64,000 nucleotides of DNA from Granulibacter bethesdensis (GCF_001889525.1 NZ_CP018192.1:1-64000), one strand, 5' to 3'; positions 26,458-36,003 are shown, counted from the first letter of the stretch. Notes: a model not told the origin generated them from the sequence alone. A program made the numbers and translations.

Positions 26458-27597
26458 TCAAATCTGTCCGGCGCCGCCCAGCAGACGACCAATGACCCGG
26501 GCGGTATAGTCCACCACCGGGATGATGCGGCCGTAATTGATGCGAGTCGGGCCAATCACGCCAATGGCACCGACGATCCGGTTGGCATCGTTTCGTGCCG
26601 GTGCCACCACCATAGACAGGCCGGAGGCTCCGAACAGGCCGCTCTCGGCACCGATGAAAATCCGCACACCATCCGAGTTTTCCGCCAGATCGAGCAGCCG
26701 CAGGATGGTTTCCTGTGCTTCCAGCTGATCGAACAGCATCTGGATGGCGGCCAGCTGACCGGCCTGCACGGCATCGGCAAGCAATTTGCCCTGGCCACGC
26801 ACGATCAGATTGCCGCCGCGTTCCTCGCCGCTCCATGTGGCAAGCCCTGCCTCGACCACCTGTGCCGCCAGCGTATCGAGCTGGGTGCGGTTGGCGGTGA
26901 TTTCCTCCGTCACCAGGCGGCGGAGATCGGCGAGAGGTTTGTTGCTGAGCCGGGCGTTCAGATAATTCGCCGCCTGTTGCAGGGCGGAGGGTGGAAGACC
27001 GGGTGGGATTTCCATGACCCGGTTTTCCACCTGTCCCTCGGATGTGACCATGATCACCAGTGCCCGCCCGGTACTGAGCGGCACAAATTCGATATGCCGC
27101 AGTGCACCTTCCGATTTCGGCGCTAGCACCAGTCCGGCAGCGGAGGAAAGGCCGGAGAGCAGGGTGGAGGCCTCGGTCAGCGTGTCTTCGAGACTGCGCC
27201 CGCGGGCTTCCAGCGATGCGGCAATACTGTTCTGCTCGTCTTCCGAGAGTGCGCCGAACTGGAGCAACCCATCCACGAACAGCCGCAGGCCGCGATCGGT
27301 GGGCAGGCGTCCGGCGGAGGTATGGGGGGCAAACAGCAGCCCGGCATCCGTCAGATCGGCCATCACATTGCGAATGGTCGCGGGGGACAAATTCACAGGC
27401 AGACGGCGGGATAGGGTGCGACTGCCGACCGGCTCCCCGGTTTCGACATATTGCTCGACAATCTCGCGCAGGATTGCGGCAGAGCGTGTGTCCAACCCCG
27501 CTGGCAACCCCATTGGCAGAGGGCTGACCGGAAGGCTGGCCCCCAGAACTTTACCCAGACCTGAACTGCGGGGGGATGGTGAAACAGAACGTGGCAT
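26458..27597 (-). CDS. hrcA: Heat-inducible transcription repressor HrcA
   Basis: Repressor that binds CIRCE operators, mostly upstream of groESL, and is reactivated by GroEL. Seen: an N-terminal winged helix-turn-helix with S-R-x-L-S-R-x-L-x-x-N-L-S-P-A-T-I-R-N-V-M-A-D-L (starting near residue 59), then the GAF-like and dimerisation domains ending in G-V-I-G-P-T-R-I-N-Y-G-R-I-I-P. At 379 aa it has about 28 extra N-terminal residues over many homologues; M29 (27513) is an alternative start. It heads the chaperone series, although no CIRCE was found in this window. Confidence 0.95.
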   Translation of the reverse strand: MPRSVSPSPRSSGLGKVLGASLPVSPLPMGLPAGLDTRSAAILREIVEQYVETGEPVGSRTLSRRLPVNLSPATIRNVMADLTDAGLLFAPHTSAGRLPTDRGLRLFVDGLLQFGALSEDEQNSIAASLEARGRSLEDTLTEASTLLSGLSSAAGLVLAPKSEGALRHIEFVPLSTGRALVIMVTSEGQVENRVMEIPPGLPPSALQQAANYLNARLSNKPLADLRRLVTEEITANRTQLDTLAAQVVEAGLATWSGEERGGNLIVRGQGKLLADAVQAGQLAAIQMLFDQLEAQETILRLLDLAENSDGVRIFIGAESGLFGASGLSMVVAPARNDANRIVGAIGVIGPTRINYGRIIPVVDYTARVIGRLLGGAGQI

Positions 27598-27620
27598 GCA
27601 TGAAAACCTGATCTGCCATA

Positions 27621-27649
27621 ACGGTAGGAAGCCGGAAGGGGCGGGTCAA
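27621..27649 (-). promoter_or_regulatory. Possible hrcA promoter
   Basis: On the minus strand TTGACC (27649-27644), a 17-nt spacer and TACCGT (27626-27621) lie 24 nt before the hrcA ATG. The -35 is good and the -10 is poor. Confidence 0.3.
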
Positions 27650-27764
27650 TGACGATGCGTCCTATGTCTGCATATTTTCAGGATGCTGATCCATGATATG
27701 GGGCTGCGGGATGGGTTTTCATGGTGCGCGGCCTTGTCAGCCTTTCCCTGATCCGGCACTCCAC

Positions 27765-27788
27765 ACGACAGAAGCCGGCTTCTGTCGT
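27765..27788 (+). promoter_or_regulatory. Perfect 24-bp palindrome upstream of rph
   Basis: Two 12-nt arms, ACGACAGAAGCC and GGCTTCTGTCGT, meet with no spacer. The palindrome ends 33 nt before the rph start. As DNA it could be a dimeric-regulator operator; as RNA the tight loop would lose a few central pairs. No U-tract follows. The remaining 224-nt hrcA-rph gap shows no gene. Confidence 0.5.
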
Positions 27789-27821
27789 AGCAGTCTGGTC
27801 ATGTCCAAAGGATTGCCCCCC

Positions 27822-28574
27822 ATGTCTGTCCCCGGCCTTTCTTCAGCACGCCCGTCCGGTCGTGCGGCCGATGCATTGCGTAGCGTCAGTCTGGAAACCG
27901 GTTTTGCGCATCATGCCGAAGGCTCCTGCCTGATCAGGATGGGCCGTACCGAGGTTCTGTGCACCGCCAGTGCCGAGCCGCGGATTCCGGGTTTTCTGCG
28001 TGGCACCGGCAAAGGGTGGGTGACGGCGGAGTATGGTATGCTGCCGCGCGCCACTCACAAGCGTGGAGACCGGGAGGCCGCCCGGGGAAAGCAATCTGGT
28101 CGCACGCAGGAAATCCAGCGGCTGATTGGTCGTGCCCTGCGTGCCGTGGTGGATCGGGATGCAATGGGGGAGATGAGCATCACGCTTGATTGTGATGTGC
28201 TGAATGCGGATGGAGGGACACGCTGTGCTTCTGTCACCGGCGCGTATGTTGCACTCAGTCTTGCCTTCCACAAAATGGTAAAGGCTGGCGTACTGAAAGC
28301 GGTGCCGCTGCGTGGTCAGGTGGCGGCAGTTTCTTGCGGCGTGGTGGGGGGGCAGCCTGTGCTGGACCTCGATTACATTGAAGATTCAGGGGCCGAGGCG
28401 GATTCCAACTTTGTGCTGACCGATGCGGGCGGCATCGTCGAAATTCAGGGAACGGCTGAAGGCGCTCCGTTCAGCGAGGCGGATTTCTCTGCGATGCTGG
28501 GTCTGGCTCGTCAGGGAACGGCACAGCTTTTCACCATGCAGCGTGACGCCATTGCCGCGTTCCTGTCCAGATAA
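27822..28574 (+). CDS. rph: Ribonuclease PH
   Basis: Phosphorolytic 3'-exonuclease that trims tRNA precursors. Seen: [11 protein letters not shown] near the N-terminus, the [14 protein letters not shown] segment, G[15 protein letters not shown] phosphate-site helix (about residues 88-103) and [11 protein letters not shown]. Length is 250 aa from ATG 27822, which has AAAGGA 9 nt before it; the frame is open to 27693 but the extra residues are not RNase PH-like. rdgB follows, a pairing seen in many bacteria. Confidence 0.96.
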   Translation: MSVPGLSSARPSGRAADALRSVSLETGFAHHAEGSCLIRMGRTEVLCTASAEPRIPGFLRGTGKGWVTAEYGMLPRATHKRGDREAARGKQSGRTQEIQRLIGRALRAVVDRDAMGEMSITLDCDVLNADGGTRCASVTGAYVALSLAFHKMVKAGVLKAVPLRGQVAAVSCGVVGGQPVLDLDYIEDSGAEADSNFVLTDAGGIVEIQGTAEGAPFSEADFSAMLGLARQGTAQLFTMQRDAIAAFLSR

Positions 28575-28615
28575 TGATCGCCGAAATCAGGACTGAGCGA
28601 AAATAGAGAGGGATC

Positions 28616-29233
28616 ATGAGCGAGGCCCGGAGACTGAACCGGAATGATACACTCCTCCTTGCCACGCATAATGCCGGTAAGGTGCGGGAATTCGACAGTC
28701 TGCTGAAACCGTGGTCGATCACGCTGGTTTCCGCAGCTGCCCTCAATCTTCCGGAGCCGGAGGAAACCGCAAGTGATTTCGTTGGCAATGCCCAATTGAA
28801 AGCACTGGCTGCGGCGCAGGCCTCGGGGCGGCCCGCGCTGGCGGATGACAGCGGTTTCTGCGTGGCCGCGCTGGAGGGCGATCCCGGTATTTTCTCCGCC
28901 CGCTGGGCCGGCCCGGAAAAGGATTTCGCCACCGCCATGCAGCGGATTCACGATTTGGCTGGTGAGGATGAAGACCGACGCGCCTGGTTTGTGTGTGCGC
29001 TCAGCCTCGCCTGGCCGGACGGGCATACAGACAGTTTTCTGGGCCGGGTTGATGGTGAAAGGGTCTGGCCACCGCGTGGCACACAGGGTTTCGGCTATGA
29101 CCCGATATTCATTCCCCGGGGCGGCAGCCTGACCTATGGCGAGATCGCGCCTGCCGAAAAAGACGCCGCCAGCCATCGTGCCCGTGCGTTCGAGCAGTTT
29201 GCCGCCGCGTGTTTGCCTCTGGCAGAATCCTGA
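28616..29233 (+). CDS. rdgB: dITP/XTP pyrophosphatase (HAM1 family)
   Basis: Removes deaminated purine nucleotides (dITP, ITP, XTP) by hydrolysis to the monophosphate. Seen: L-A-T-H-N-A-G-K (residues 15-22), A-D-D-S-G-F-C-V with catalytic-type Asp (about 78-85), and G-F-G-Y-D-P-I-F (about 160-167). Length 205 aa. It starts 41 nt after rph and is followed by a nitroreductase gene after 43 nt. Confidence 0.96.
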   Translation: MSEARRLNRNDTLLLATHNAGKVREFDSLLKPWSITLVSAAALNLPEPEETASDFVGNAQLKALAAAQASGRPALADDSGFCVAALEGDPGIFSARWAGPEKDFATAMQRIHDLAGEDEDRRAWFVCALSLAWPDGHTDSFLGRVDGERVWPPRGTQGFGYDPIFIPRGGSLTYGEIAPAEKDAASHRARAFEQFAAACLPLAES

Positions 29234-29276
29234 TCGGGCGCACACCGTATTTTCTACAGTCTCAAAGGACAGGATC

Positions 29277-29876
29277 ATGACCGAAGCCAATGGTCGCCGT
29301 GCTGATCATCCTATCGATGAACTTTTTCTGGAACGTTGGTCTCCCCGTGCCTTTACAGGGGAGACCATGCCCCATGATGAGCTGCTGACTGTTCTGGAAG
29401 CCGCCACCTGGGCACCGTCCGGCTATAATGCGCAGCCATGGCGGTTCATCTATGCTCATCGTGATACGCCACATTTCGAGACCCTGCTGAAGCCGTTGAT
29501 CCCGTTCAATCAGGGCTGGGCGAAAAATGCGTCGGTGCTGCTCTATGTGGTGTCGCACACCGTGCTGACGCCGCCGGGCAAGGACCAGCCGGTGCCGAAT
29601 CACAGCCATTCTTTCGATGCCGGTGCGGCCTGGGCACTCCTGGCCTTGCAGGCGCATCTCAAGGGTTGGGCGACACATGGCATGACCGGCGTTGATTTCG
29701 CTGCTGCCGCTGAGGCACTGAATGTTCCCGCAGATTACCGGATTGAAGCGGCGGTGGCGATCGGACGTCGGGCCGATCCTTCCCTGCTGGATGAGGCCGC
29801 GCGCGCGCGCGAGGTTCCCAACAGCCGCGAGCCGGTGCAGAGCAAAATCTTCGAAGGCGCTTTTCGCTCGGCATGA
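29277..29876 (+). CDS. Nitroreductase-family FMN oxidoreductase
   Basis: NAD(P)H-dependent flavoprotein. Seen: the N-terminal FMN-binding R-W-S-P-R-A-F (residues 20-26), W-A-P-S-G-Y-N-A-Q-P-W-R-F (45-57), the standard family motif, and a C-terminal V-A-I-G-R-R. Length 199 aa from ATG 29277, with AGGACAGGA before it; the frame opens earlier inside rdgB. The last 4 nt overlap hemW. Substrate unknown. Confidence 0.88.
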   Translation: MTEANGRRADHPIDELFLERWSPRAFTGETMPHDELLTVLEAATWAPSGYNAQPWRFIYAHRDTPHFETLLKPLIPFNQGWAKNASVLLYVVSHTVLTPPGKDQPVPNHSHSFDAGAAWALLALQAHLKGWATHGMTGVDFAAAAEALNVPADYRIEAAVAIGRRADPSLLDEAARAREVPNSREPVQSKIFEGAFRSA

Positions 29877-31057
29877 GGGGGGATGCGCCATCCCCCGGTG
29901 ATGGGACAACAGAACCGCTGGCGTTGTATATTCACTGGCCGTTCTGCTTGTCCAAATGCCCGTATTGCGACTTCAACAGCCATGTGCGGGATGAGATTCC
30001 GCAGGCGCGTTTCGCTGCAGCGTTGCGGGCTGAACTGGCATGGGAGGCGTCACGGCTCGGGCGTCGTCCGCTCGCCTCCGTGTTTTTCGGCGGTGGCACG
30101 CCCAGCCTGATGGCACCGGAGACTGTCGCTGCTCTGATTGAAGAGGCCACCCGGTATTTTCCGCCGCGCGACGATCTGGAAATCACGCTGGAGGCCAATC
30201 CGACCAGCGTGGAGGCCGGACGTTTTCGTGCCTTCCGTCAGGCTGGCGTCAATCGCGTATCGCTGGGGATTCAGAGCCTGCATGACGAGGCTCTGAAAGG
30301 GCTTGGACGGCAGCATGATGCAGGGCAGGCGATGGCTGCGCTGGAACTGGCCCATACGATTTTCCCCCGCCTGTCGTTCGATCTGATCTATGCCCGACCC
30401 GGCCAGACTGTGGCGGCGTGGCGACAGGAGTTGCGACAGGCTTTGTCGCTGGCGGGTGATCATCTGTCGCTTTATCAGCTCACCATCGAACCCGGTACTG
30501 CCTATGAAGCGTCTTTCCGCCGGGGGGAGATCATACTGCCTTCGGATGAACAGGCGGCAGAACTATACGATGTGACCGGAGGAGAAGCGGCACAGTTCGG
30601 CATGACGGCCTACGAAGTGTCGAACTATGCCAGATCAGGGGCGGAAAGCCGGCATAATCTGGCTTACTGGCGCTATGCCGATTATGCGGGAATCGGGCCG
30701 GGGGCCCATGGGCGTGTGAGCCATTCCGGCAGCCTCTTTGCCACCAGACGGCATCGTGCGCCGGAGCCATGGGCGGAACTGGTGGAGCGTCAGGGCCATG
30801 GTTCGACCCTTGAGGAAGAGGTCGAGCCACAGGAACGCGCCCGGGAAATGCTGTTGATGGGGCTGCGGATCACGGATGGTATCGATGAAGCCCGCTTCCG
30901 GCAGCGTACCGGTTTGACTCTGGAACAGGCGGTGGATCAGGAGATTCTATCGCTGGCGCTGGACAATGCCTATCTCAGCCGGGCGCATGGCCATTTGCGG
31001 GCCTTGCCGGAGGGCAGGGTGCGGCTGAACGCGCTTTTGCAAGCATTGGTGCTCTGA
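29873..31057 (+). CDS. hemW: Radical SAM haem chaperone HemW
   Basis: Radical SAM protein formerly called oxygen-independent coproporphyrinogen oxidase; HemW binds haem and delivers it to respiratory enzymes rather than decarboxylating coproporphyrinogen. Seen: Y-I-H-W-P-F-C-L-S-K-C-P-Y-C-D-F-N with C25-x3-C29-x2-C32 for the 4Fe-4S cluster, F-F-G-G-G-T-P-S-L, and a C-terminal HemN-like domain. The C-D-F-N ending and the lack of the long HemN N-terminus favour HemW. Length 394 aa. ATG overlaps the upstream gene by 4 nt (ATGA). Confidence 0.92.
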   Translation: MRGDAPSPGDGTTEPLALYIHWPFCLSKCPYCDFNSHVRDEIPQARFAAALRAELAWEASRLGRRPLASVFFGGGTPSLMAPETVAALIEEATRYFPPRDDLEITLEANPTSVEAGRFRAFRQAGVNRVSLGIQSLHDEALKGLGRQHDAGQAMAALELAHTIFPRLSFDLIYARPGQTVAAWRQELRQALSLAGDHLSLYQLTIEPGTAYEASFRRGEIILPSDEQAAELYDVTGGEAAQFGMTAYEVSNYARSGAESRHNLAYWRYADYAGIGPGAHGRVSHSGSLFATRRHRAPEPWAELVERQGHGSTLEEEVEPQERAREMLLMGLRITDGIDEARFRQRTGLTLEQAVDQEILSLALDNAYLSRAHGHLRALPEGRVRLNALLQALVL

Positions 31058-31069
31058 CGCCCATCAAGG

Positions 31070-31525
31070 TCAGGCGGCAGTAGGAGGCAGGACGATACTC
31101 GCCTCCCCTTCAGCCAGCATGGTGCCATCTTCGGCGGCCACAGACAGCGCATAGATCATACCGCCCGGGCTGTTCAGCAGCATGCGGGCCGAGACATGGA
31201 GGGTGCCGAACCGTTCATCATCCAGCCGCGGCACATGCAGGCTCACGGCGCGTAGACCTGCCAGATAACCCGGTCTTGCCGCCGCGCCATTCAGTAAGGC
31301 TCCATGCAGGGCGGCAGCCTGAAGCGCATATTCGATGCCGCATACCGCACCGAGCCGTCCGCCTTCCCGCAAGGGATTATCCGGCAGAAGATGAGACTGG
31401 GACAGGCAGGTTATGGTGCTGTCATCCCACGTGATGACACGTTGCAACAGGCACATGCTGCCCTGATGCGGAATCAGCGCGGCGATGGCAGCGGGGCTGT
31501 CGGGGGTGTTCCGTATTCCGGTCAT
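31070..31525 (-). CDS. Hot-dog dehydratase of aryl-polyene type (ApeP-like)
   Basis: Predicted 3-hydroxyacyl-ACP dehydratase, last gene of the leftward lipid cluster. Seen: L-I-P-H-Q-G-S-M-C-L-L (residues 18-28), the counterpart of the FabZ PHRYPFLL motif with His20, and C-G-I-E-Y-A-L-Q-A with Glu65 in the central helix. Length 151 aa, near the FabZ size. Its start overlaps the chain-length-factor stop by 4 nt. Assignment to the ApeP group rests on the G-I-E-Y-A-Q-A style and context, so the exact substrate is inferred. Confidence 0.75.
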   Translation of the reverse strand: MTGIRNTPDSPAAIAALIPHQGSMCLLQRVITWDDSTITCLSQSHLLPDNPLREGGRLGAVCGIEYALQAAALHGALLNGAAARPGYLAGLRAVSLHVPRLDDERFGTLHVSARMLLNSPGGMIYALSVAAEDGTMLAEGEASIVLPPTAA

Positions 31526-32358
31526 GACAGGCGTATACGCACATGACCGGAGAGCAGAGTGGCATGAGCCTCACCGCCACGACCCCCAGCCAGAAGGCTG
31601 AGCAGGCGCAGGGATCGTGCCGCCGGATTCATCTCCGCCAGCGCGGCGAGGGCAGGGAGATCGGAAGCGACCAGCGCGGAATCGGCCTCTCCGGCACTGA
31701 AATCGACCGACAGACGGCCTGCATCGTCGCCTCGCCCGGCCTGCTGATCCGGTGTCAGCACGAAAGCGGCGGCGAAGGCGCATTCCGTCCGCCGCTTTTC
31801 CGCCAGCGGCGAAGCAAGGGGAGCATCATAGAGACAGAGCAGAACGGGCTCTTGTTCTATCCCGGCCTCCACCACTGCTTTGAGCAGTCCCGCACCAAAA
31901 GTATGATCGTGGCAGCCGATGCAGTTGGCGGGGGCGCTGGCACCATGGGCGATGGTCCAGTATCCGGCGGGCGCATTGTGAACCGAATTGTGAAACTGTG
32001 TCGGTGACAGCTGCACATCCGAGGCGTTTTCGGTGGTTGTCAGTGTTTCCAGAATTCCGTGCAGCAACATGCCGTCGCCATTGCCGCTGGCAAAGATGCT
32101 GCGCAATGTCTGTGGTTGAAGGCCACTCTGTGCAACGGCCTGTTCGGCTGCATACAGGGCGAGACGTGCCACCATGCCGGTCCGGCGACGCTCATTGGGT
32201 GACAGGATGGAGGGCGGCGGTGGTGGCTCCTGACTGGAAAGATCCAGAGGCGTTTTGCCGGTCAGCACGCCCTGACTCTGCTCCCAGCCCAACAGACCCG
32301 GTCCCCAGATGGCAACACCCGCGATCCGGACGGAGGGGGGAGAGGACATGGATGGCAT
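31522..32358 (-). CDS. Beta-ketoacyl synthase-like chain-length factor (ApeC-like)
   Basis: Short thiolase-fold protein of the ketoacyl synthase N-terminal family, expected to pair with the adjacent ketosynthase and set chain length rather than catalyse. Seen: V-A-I-W-G-P-G at the start, H-N-S-V-H-N-A-P-A-G-Y-W, and the region where ketosynthases carry the CSSA-type nucleophile replaced by A-P-A-N-C-I-G-C-H-D. Length 278 aa, well under the ~400 aa of a full ketosynthase. ATG 32358 is chosen because it lies 2 nt after the ketosynthase stop; the frame opens at 32388. Confidence 0.75.
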   Translation of the reverse strand: MPSMSSPPSVRIAGVAIWGPGLLGWEQSQGVLTGKTPLDLSSQEPPPPPSILSPNERRRTGMVARLALYAAEQAVAQSGLQPQTLRSIFASGNGDGMLLHGILETLTTTENASDVQLSPTQFHNSVHNAPAGYWTIAHGASAPANCIGCHDHTFGAGLLKAVVEAGIEQEPVLLCLYDAPLASPLAEKRRTECAFAAAFVLTPDQQAGRGDDAGRLSVDFSAGEADSALVASDLPALAALAEMNPAARSLRLLSLLAGGRGGEAHATLLSGHVRIRLS

Positions 32359-32360
32359 GA

Positions 32361-33548
32361 TCAGAGCTGTCCTACCAGCAGGCTGCAATTGATACCGCCG
32401 AAACCAAATGCGTTGATCAGAATGCGGCGAGGCGAGACGATCAGATTCTCGGTCAGCAGCCGGGCAGTAAACGTGGGATCGGCTTGTGACACGTTGATGT
32501 TGCCGGGTAGAAAACCGTGTTTCAGGGACAGCATTGCCAGTGCCACACCCACCATGCCCGCTGTCCCCAGCGTGTGACCCATCCAGCCTTTGGAGGAGCC
32601 GCAGGGTGTCTGCGTGCCGAATATCTCGGTGATGGCACGGTCCTCCATCGCATCGTTCTGCCTTGTGCCGGTGCCATGGAGCGCCACGAAATCAATGGTA
32701 TCGGGAGAAAGCCCGGCGCTGCGCAACGCACCACGCATTGCATCCGTGGCGCCCCGGCCTTCCGGATGTGGGGCGGACATATGATGACCGTCACTGCTGG
32801 CGCCATGACCCAGCAGCATAGCGGGGGCTTCGTCGCGTTCCAGCAGGGCGAACCCGGCTGCCTCGCCGATGGAAATGCCGCGCCGTCCGGCATCACCGGG
32901 CTGCGTGGCATCGGGAGAGATCAGTTCCAGCGCCGCAAAACCGCGCAGGGTCATCCGGCACAGGGTATCTGCACCCCCCACCACCGCGGCATCGCATAGT
33001 CCGCTGGCAATCAGTTGCTGGGCATCGGCAAAAGCCTTGGCGGCAGAGGCGCAGGCAGTCGAAATCACGAAAGCCGGGCCCTCCAGCTGCAACCGCGCCT
33101 GCACGAAGCGGGCGAGTGCAAACAGATCGTGCGTGTTTTCGACATCCAGATCATCGGGAAGTTTTTCTCCCGGCGCGCGGCAACGATAGGCTTCCTCGCT
33201 GGTCAGGATGCCCGATGTGCTGGTGCCAAGTACGACGGCGATCCGCTCTGCGCCATAACGGGCACGCGCATGGGCGACATGGTCCGAAAATCCGTCACTA
33301 TGCAGGGCCATATCGGCCAGACGGTGGTTGCGGCAGTCGAACCGTGCCAATGCGGATGGAAGGCTGTATTCCTCCAGTCCCTCTACACGTCCGATCCATC
33401 CCTCGGTGATGCCGAACATGTCACAGCGCCGCAAACCGCTTTGTCTGGTAAGCAGAGCCTGCAAGGTCGTTTGTTCGTCCCGCCCGATCGCGCTGACAAG
33501 GCTGGTTGCGGTAATCCCGAGTGGTTGCATCGTGGCGGTATCATCCAT
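32361..33548 (-). CDS. Beta-ketoacyl-[ACP] synthase
   Basis: FabF-like condensing enzyme. Seen: nucleophile Cys166 in S-T-A-C-A-S-A-A, His291 in L-H-G-T-G-T, Lys320 and His325 in S-K-G-W-M-G-H-T-L-G-T-A-G, so the Cys-His-His triad is complete. Length 395 aa. The start overlaps the MMPL stop by 8 nt, and the chain-length factor follows 2 nt later; together they probably form the polyene-extending heterodimer of an aryl-polyene-like pathway. No second ketosynthase is in the cluster. Confidence 0.85.
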   Translation of the reverse strand: MDDTATMQPLGITATSLVSAIGRDEQTTLQALLTRQSGLRRCDMFGITEGWIGRVEGLEEYSLPSALARFDCRNHRLADMALHSDGFSDHVAHARARYGAERIAVVLGTSTSGILTSEEAYRCRAPGEKLPDDLDVENTHDLFALARFVQARLQLEGPAFVISTACASAAKAFADAQQLIASGLCDAAVVGGADTLCRMTLRGFAALELISPDATQPGDAGRRGISIGEAAGFALLERDEAPAMLLGHGASSDGHHMSAPHPEGRGATDAMRGALRSAGLSPDTIDFVALHGTGTRQNDAMEDRAITEIFGTQTPCGSSKGWMGHTLGTAGMVGVALAMLSLKHGFLPGNINVSQADPTFTARLLTENLIVSPRRILINAFGFGGINCSLLVGQL

Positions 33549-35940
33549 TCTCGGATGGGAGGGAAATGGCAGGCGAACCCGTATCTTGCGGACGAGCCAT
33601 GAAGAAGGCCAGCACCAGCGCGCAGAAAGTGCCGCTGGCCACGGTCAGGCCGATACTGGCCAGCAGCGGGGTCTGGCATGTTGCCAGAAGTCCGAAGCTC
33701 AGCAAGGTCATGCCGTTGCAGACCAGCAGGGTGCGGAGGGTGCGCACACGTTCCTCCAGATCCAGCGGAGCGCCATGATCTCCCCGTCGCGTCAGGAACA
33801 GCGCATAGTCCAGAGAAATGCCGATCATGAGCTGAATGGCTGTTACGTGGAACAGGGAGATCGAGACCCCGGCAAGTTTCAGCAGCGCCAGAGTGACGCA
33901 GAGAGCCGCGCCGATCGGGACCAGAACGGCCAGCAACCGTTTCGGTTGCCGCAACCCGGCCGCCAGGGCGAACAGCGCCAGCAAGGCGCCTGCGCCAAGC
34001 CAGCGAAAGGCCTGACCCGTAAAGCGGTTCACCAGCCCGTTGGTGGCTTCCCGGATATCGATGACCTGTGCCGGACCTGTGCCGGACTGGTCCAGCAGAC
34101 TCTGGAACGTATCCGCGTCCGTCAGACCGGTCAGAGAGGCGATGCCATACCAGCTGCCACCGCGCTGAAACAGCATGGGGGCCAGACGTGCCCGCAACAG
34201 AGGGCTGGGTAAGGCGCGCAGGGGGGAAGCCGTCCGTTGCTGCTGCGCATCTTTCAGGAACGGATCGAAGGCTCCGTTTGCGAAGGGCAGGCCTGCCATG
34301 GCAGCCATGACCCGGTCATGCAGTTCTGGCGCGGGTGGAAGAGCGGCCTGATGTTGGCGCTGGGTGTATTCACTGGGTAAAAGATCGGCAGGACCGAGCG
34401 AGGATGTGATCAGGCCGCGTTGCCGCATCTGGTGCAGAAAGGGGGTTAGACGCTCGGCGTGGCGTAGAACATCTTCCTGGCTGGTGCCGCTGAATACCAG
34501 CAGGACGCTGGCATCTGGTGCGCCAATCTGGCGGCGCAGGGTTTCATCCAGCGTCATCTGGCTTGCCGGTACCGGACTCAGATGAGCCAGATCGCGTTCC
34601 AATGGCGGAAGGCCGGTGATGGCCAGATAGAGAAGGGCCAGACAGGGAACCAGGAGCGCCAGAGGTCGAAAACGGTGCAGCCGCTCCAGCCTGATCATCC
34701 ATGCAGGCGCAGCATTGTTCCGCCCGGGCGTTTTCAGCAGGGCAGGTGCAAGATCGGCCGAGCGGACGACAGGGGGCAGCACGAGGAAAGTGGCCAGTCC
34801 TGCCCCCAGCAGCCCCATCACCGAAAACAATCCCAGCTGCGCCAGAGCGGGGAAGCTGGAAAAGACCATCCCGATCAGCCCCAGCGAGGCTGCGATCATG
34901 GTCAGGCCCAGCGTCATTCCGATCCTCCGCCGTGTTGCACGTACCGCCTCGCCGGGACGACGATGGCCGATCCACAGTACCGGATAATCCAGCGTGACAC
35001 CCAGCATGGTGAGGCCGAAACCTAACGTCACGCCATGCACGCTGCCGTTCCAGAGCTGGATCGTGGCCGCGGCCAGAGCAATGCCGAGCATTGGTGGAAT
35101 CAGCATGGCCACCAGTACGGCAGGCGAGCGGAAGCGCCATAGAAGCAGGCCCAGAATCAGCACGCCGGACAGAATGGCGATGCGGTGAATATCGGCCTTG
35201 ACGATGCTGGAAGCCTGTTCGGCGAAAATCGCCGGCCCGGTCAGATGCAGGGAAAAGGCGTCCTGATCGGTTGGACTGACGGTACGACGGGCTTCTTCAA
35301 AGGAAGAGCGCAACAGGGAGAGGGCAACCTGTTGTTCCTCGATACTCGAACCGGCATGCAGCCGGGTCAGCAGAAGGGCACGTGGTTGCTGATCCGGTTG
35401 TTCCGGCGCAAACCACACGCCATCCACTGTGCGCGGGCCACTGAATCCGCCCTCCAGCCATTGTGCGGCCACTGCGCCGAATGCACCGGTCGGATCGGCA
35501 AAACCATAGCGGGCCACGACCGGTGAGGCCGCTCCTGACAAACCGGTCAGCAAGGCCTCGAAATGATGATGCAGGGCATCGATGGTAAAATGCTCCGGCG
35601 TGACGGCGTCAGAGAGAAGATAGCGGTCTGCAAACAGTTTTTCCGCTTCCTGATCCATGCCCGCACTGCTGTTCATGATGAGGCTGAACAGGCTGTGTCC
35701 TCGCAACTGTGCAGCCATCCTCTGGCTGATTTTTGCGAGAGCCGGCGTGGATGGGCCATCTATTCCAGCCAGAAGCAGAGTCGCTGCCTCTCCCTCCCGC
35801 ACTTCCCGTAACAGGAAGCGGGAAGCAGAGTCTGTACCGGGAGGCAGGAAATCGGTGATGTCTGTGCGGATGCGGATCTGTGTCAGCACCAGACCCAGAC
35901 AGACAGCGCAGAGAAGAAAAACGGCCAGAAGTCGTTTCAT
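33541..35940 (-). CDS. MMPL/RND-family exporter (ApeM-like)
   Basis: Large inner-membrane lipid exporter. Seen: two repeats, each with one leading helix, a periplasmic domain and five clustered helices: helix 1 at residues 4-22, helices at about 245-400, then a leading helix at about 430 and helices at about 640-790. GxxxDY-type segments appear (L-G-V-T-L-D-Y-P-V-L-W and I-G-I-S-L-D-Y-A-L-F-L), the proton-relay motif of MMPL proteins. Length 799 aa. It would move the finished lipid or its precursor across the inner membrane, with the LolA-like protein as a possible periplasmic partner. Confidence 0.85.
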   Translation of the reverse strand: MKRLLAVFLLCAVCLGLVLTQIRIRTDITDFLPPGTDSASRFLLREVREGEAATLLLAGIDGPSTPALAKISQRMAAQLRGHSLFSLIMNSSAGMDQEAEKLFADRYLLSDAVTPEHFTIDALHHHFEALLTGLSGAASPVVARYGFADPTGAFGAVAAQWLEGGFSGPRTVDGVWFAPEQPDQQPRALLLTRLHAGSSIEEQQVALSLLRSSFEEARRTVSPTDQDAFSLHLTGPAIFAEQASSIVKADIHRIAILSGVLILGLLLWRFRSPAVLVAMLIPPMLGIALAAATIQLWNGSVHGVTLGFGLTMLGVTLDYPVLWIGHRRPGEAVRATRRRIGMTLGLTMIAASLGLIGMVFSSFPALAQLGLFSVMGLLGAGLATFLVLPPVVRSADLAPALLKTPGRNNAAPAWMIRLERLHRFRPLALLVPCLALLYLAITGLPPLERDLAHLSPVPASQMTLDETLRRQIGAPDASVLLVFSGTSQEDVLRHAERLTPFLHQMRQRGLITSSLGPADLLPSEYTQRQHQAALPPAPELHDRVMAAMAGLPFANGAFDPFLKDAQQQRTASPLRALPSPLLRARLAPMLFQRGGSWYGIASLTGLTDADTFQSLLDQSGTGPAQVIDIREATNGLVNRFTGQAFRWLGAGALLALFALAAGLRQPKRLLAVLVPIGAALCVTLALLKLAGVSISLFHVTAIQLMIGISLDYALFLTRRGDHGAPLDLEERVRTLRTLLVCNGMTLLSFGLLATCQTPLLASIGLTVASGTFCALVLAFFMARPQDTGSPAISLPSENG

Positions 35941-36003
35941 GGAACTGCGCGTGTCACGAGAGTAAATAATCCTGTTGCCGCATATCCTTGGTAGGAGCGG
36001 ACG

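Noticed and set aside
29798-29812. GCGCGCGCGCG run in the nitroreductase gene
   Set aside because: It encodes Ala-Arg residues in frame; a short dinucleotide run without sign of disruption.
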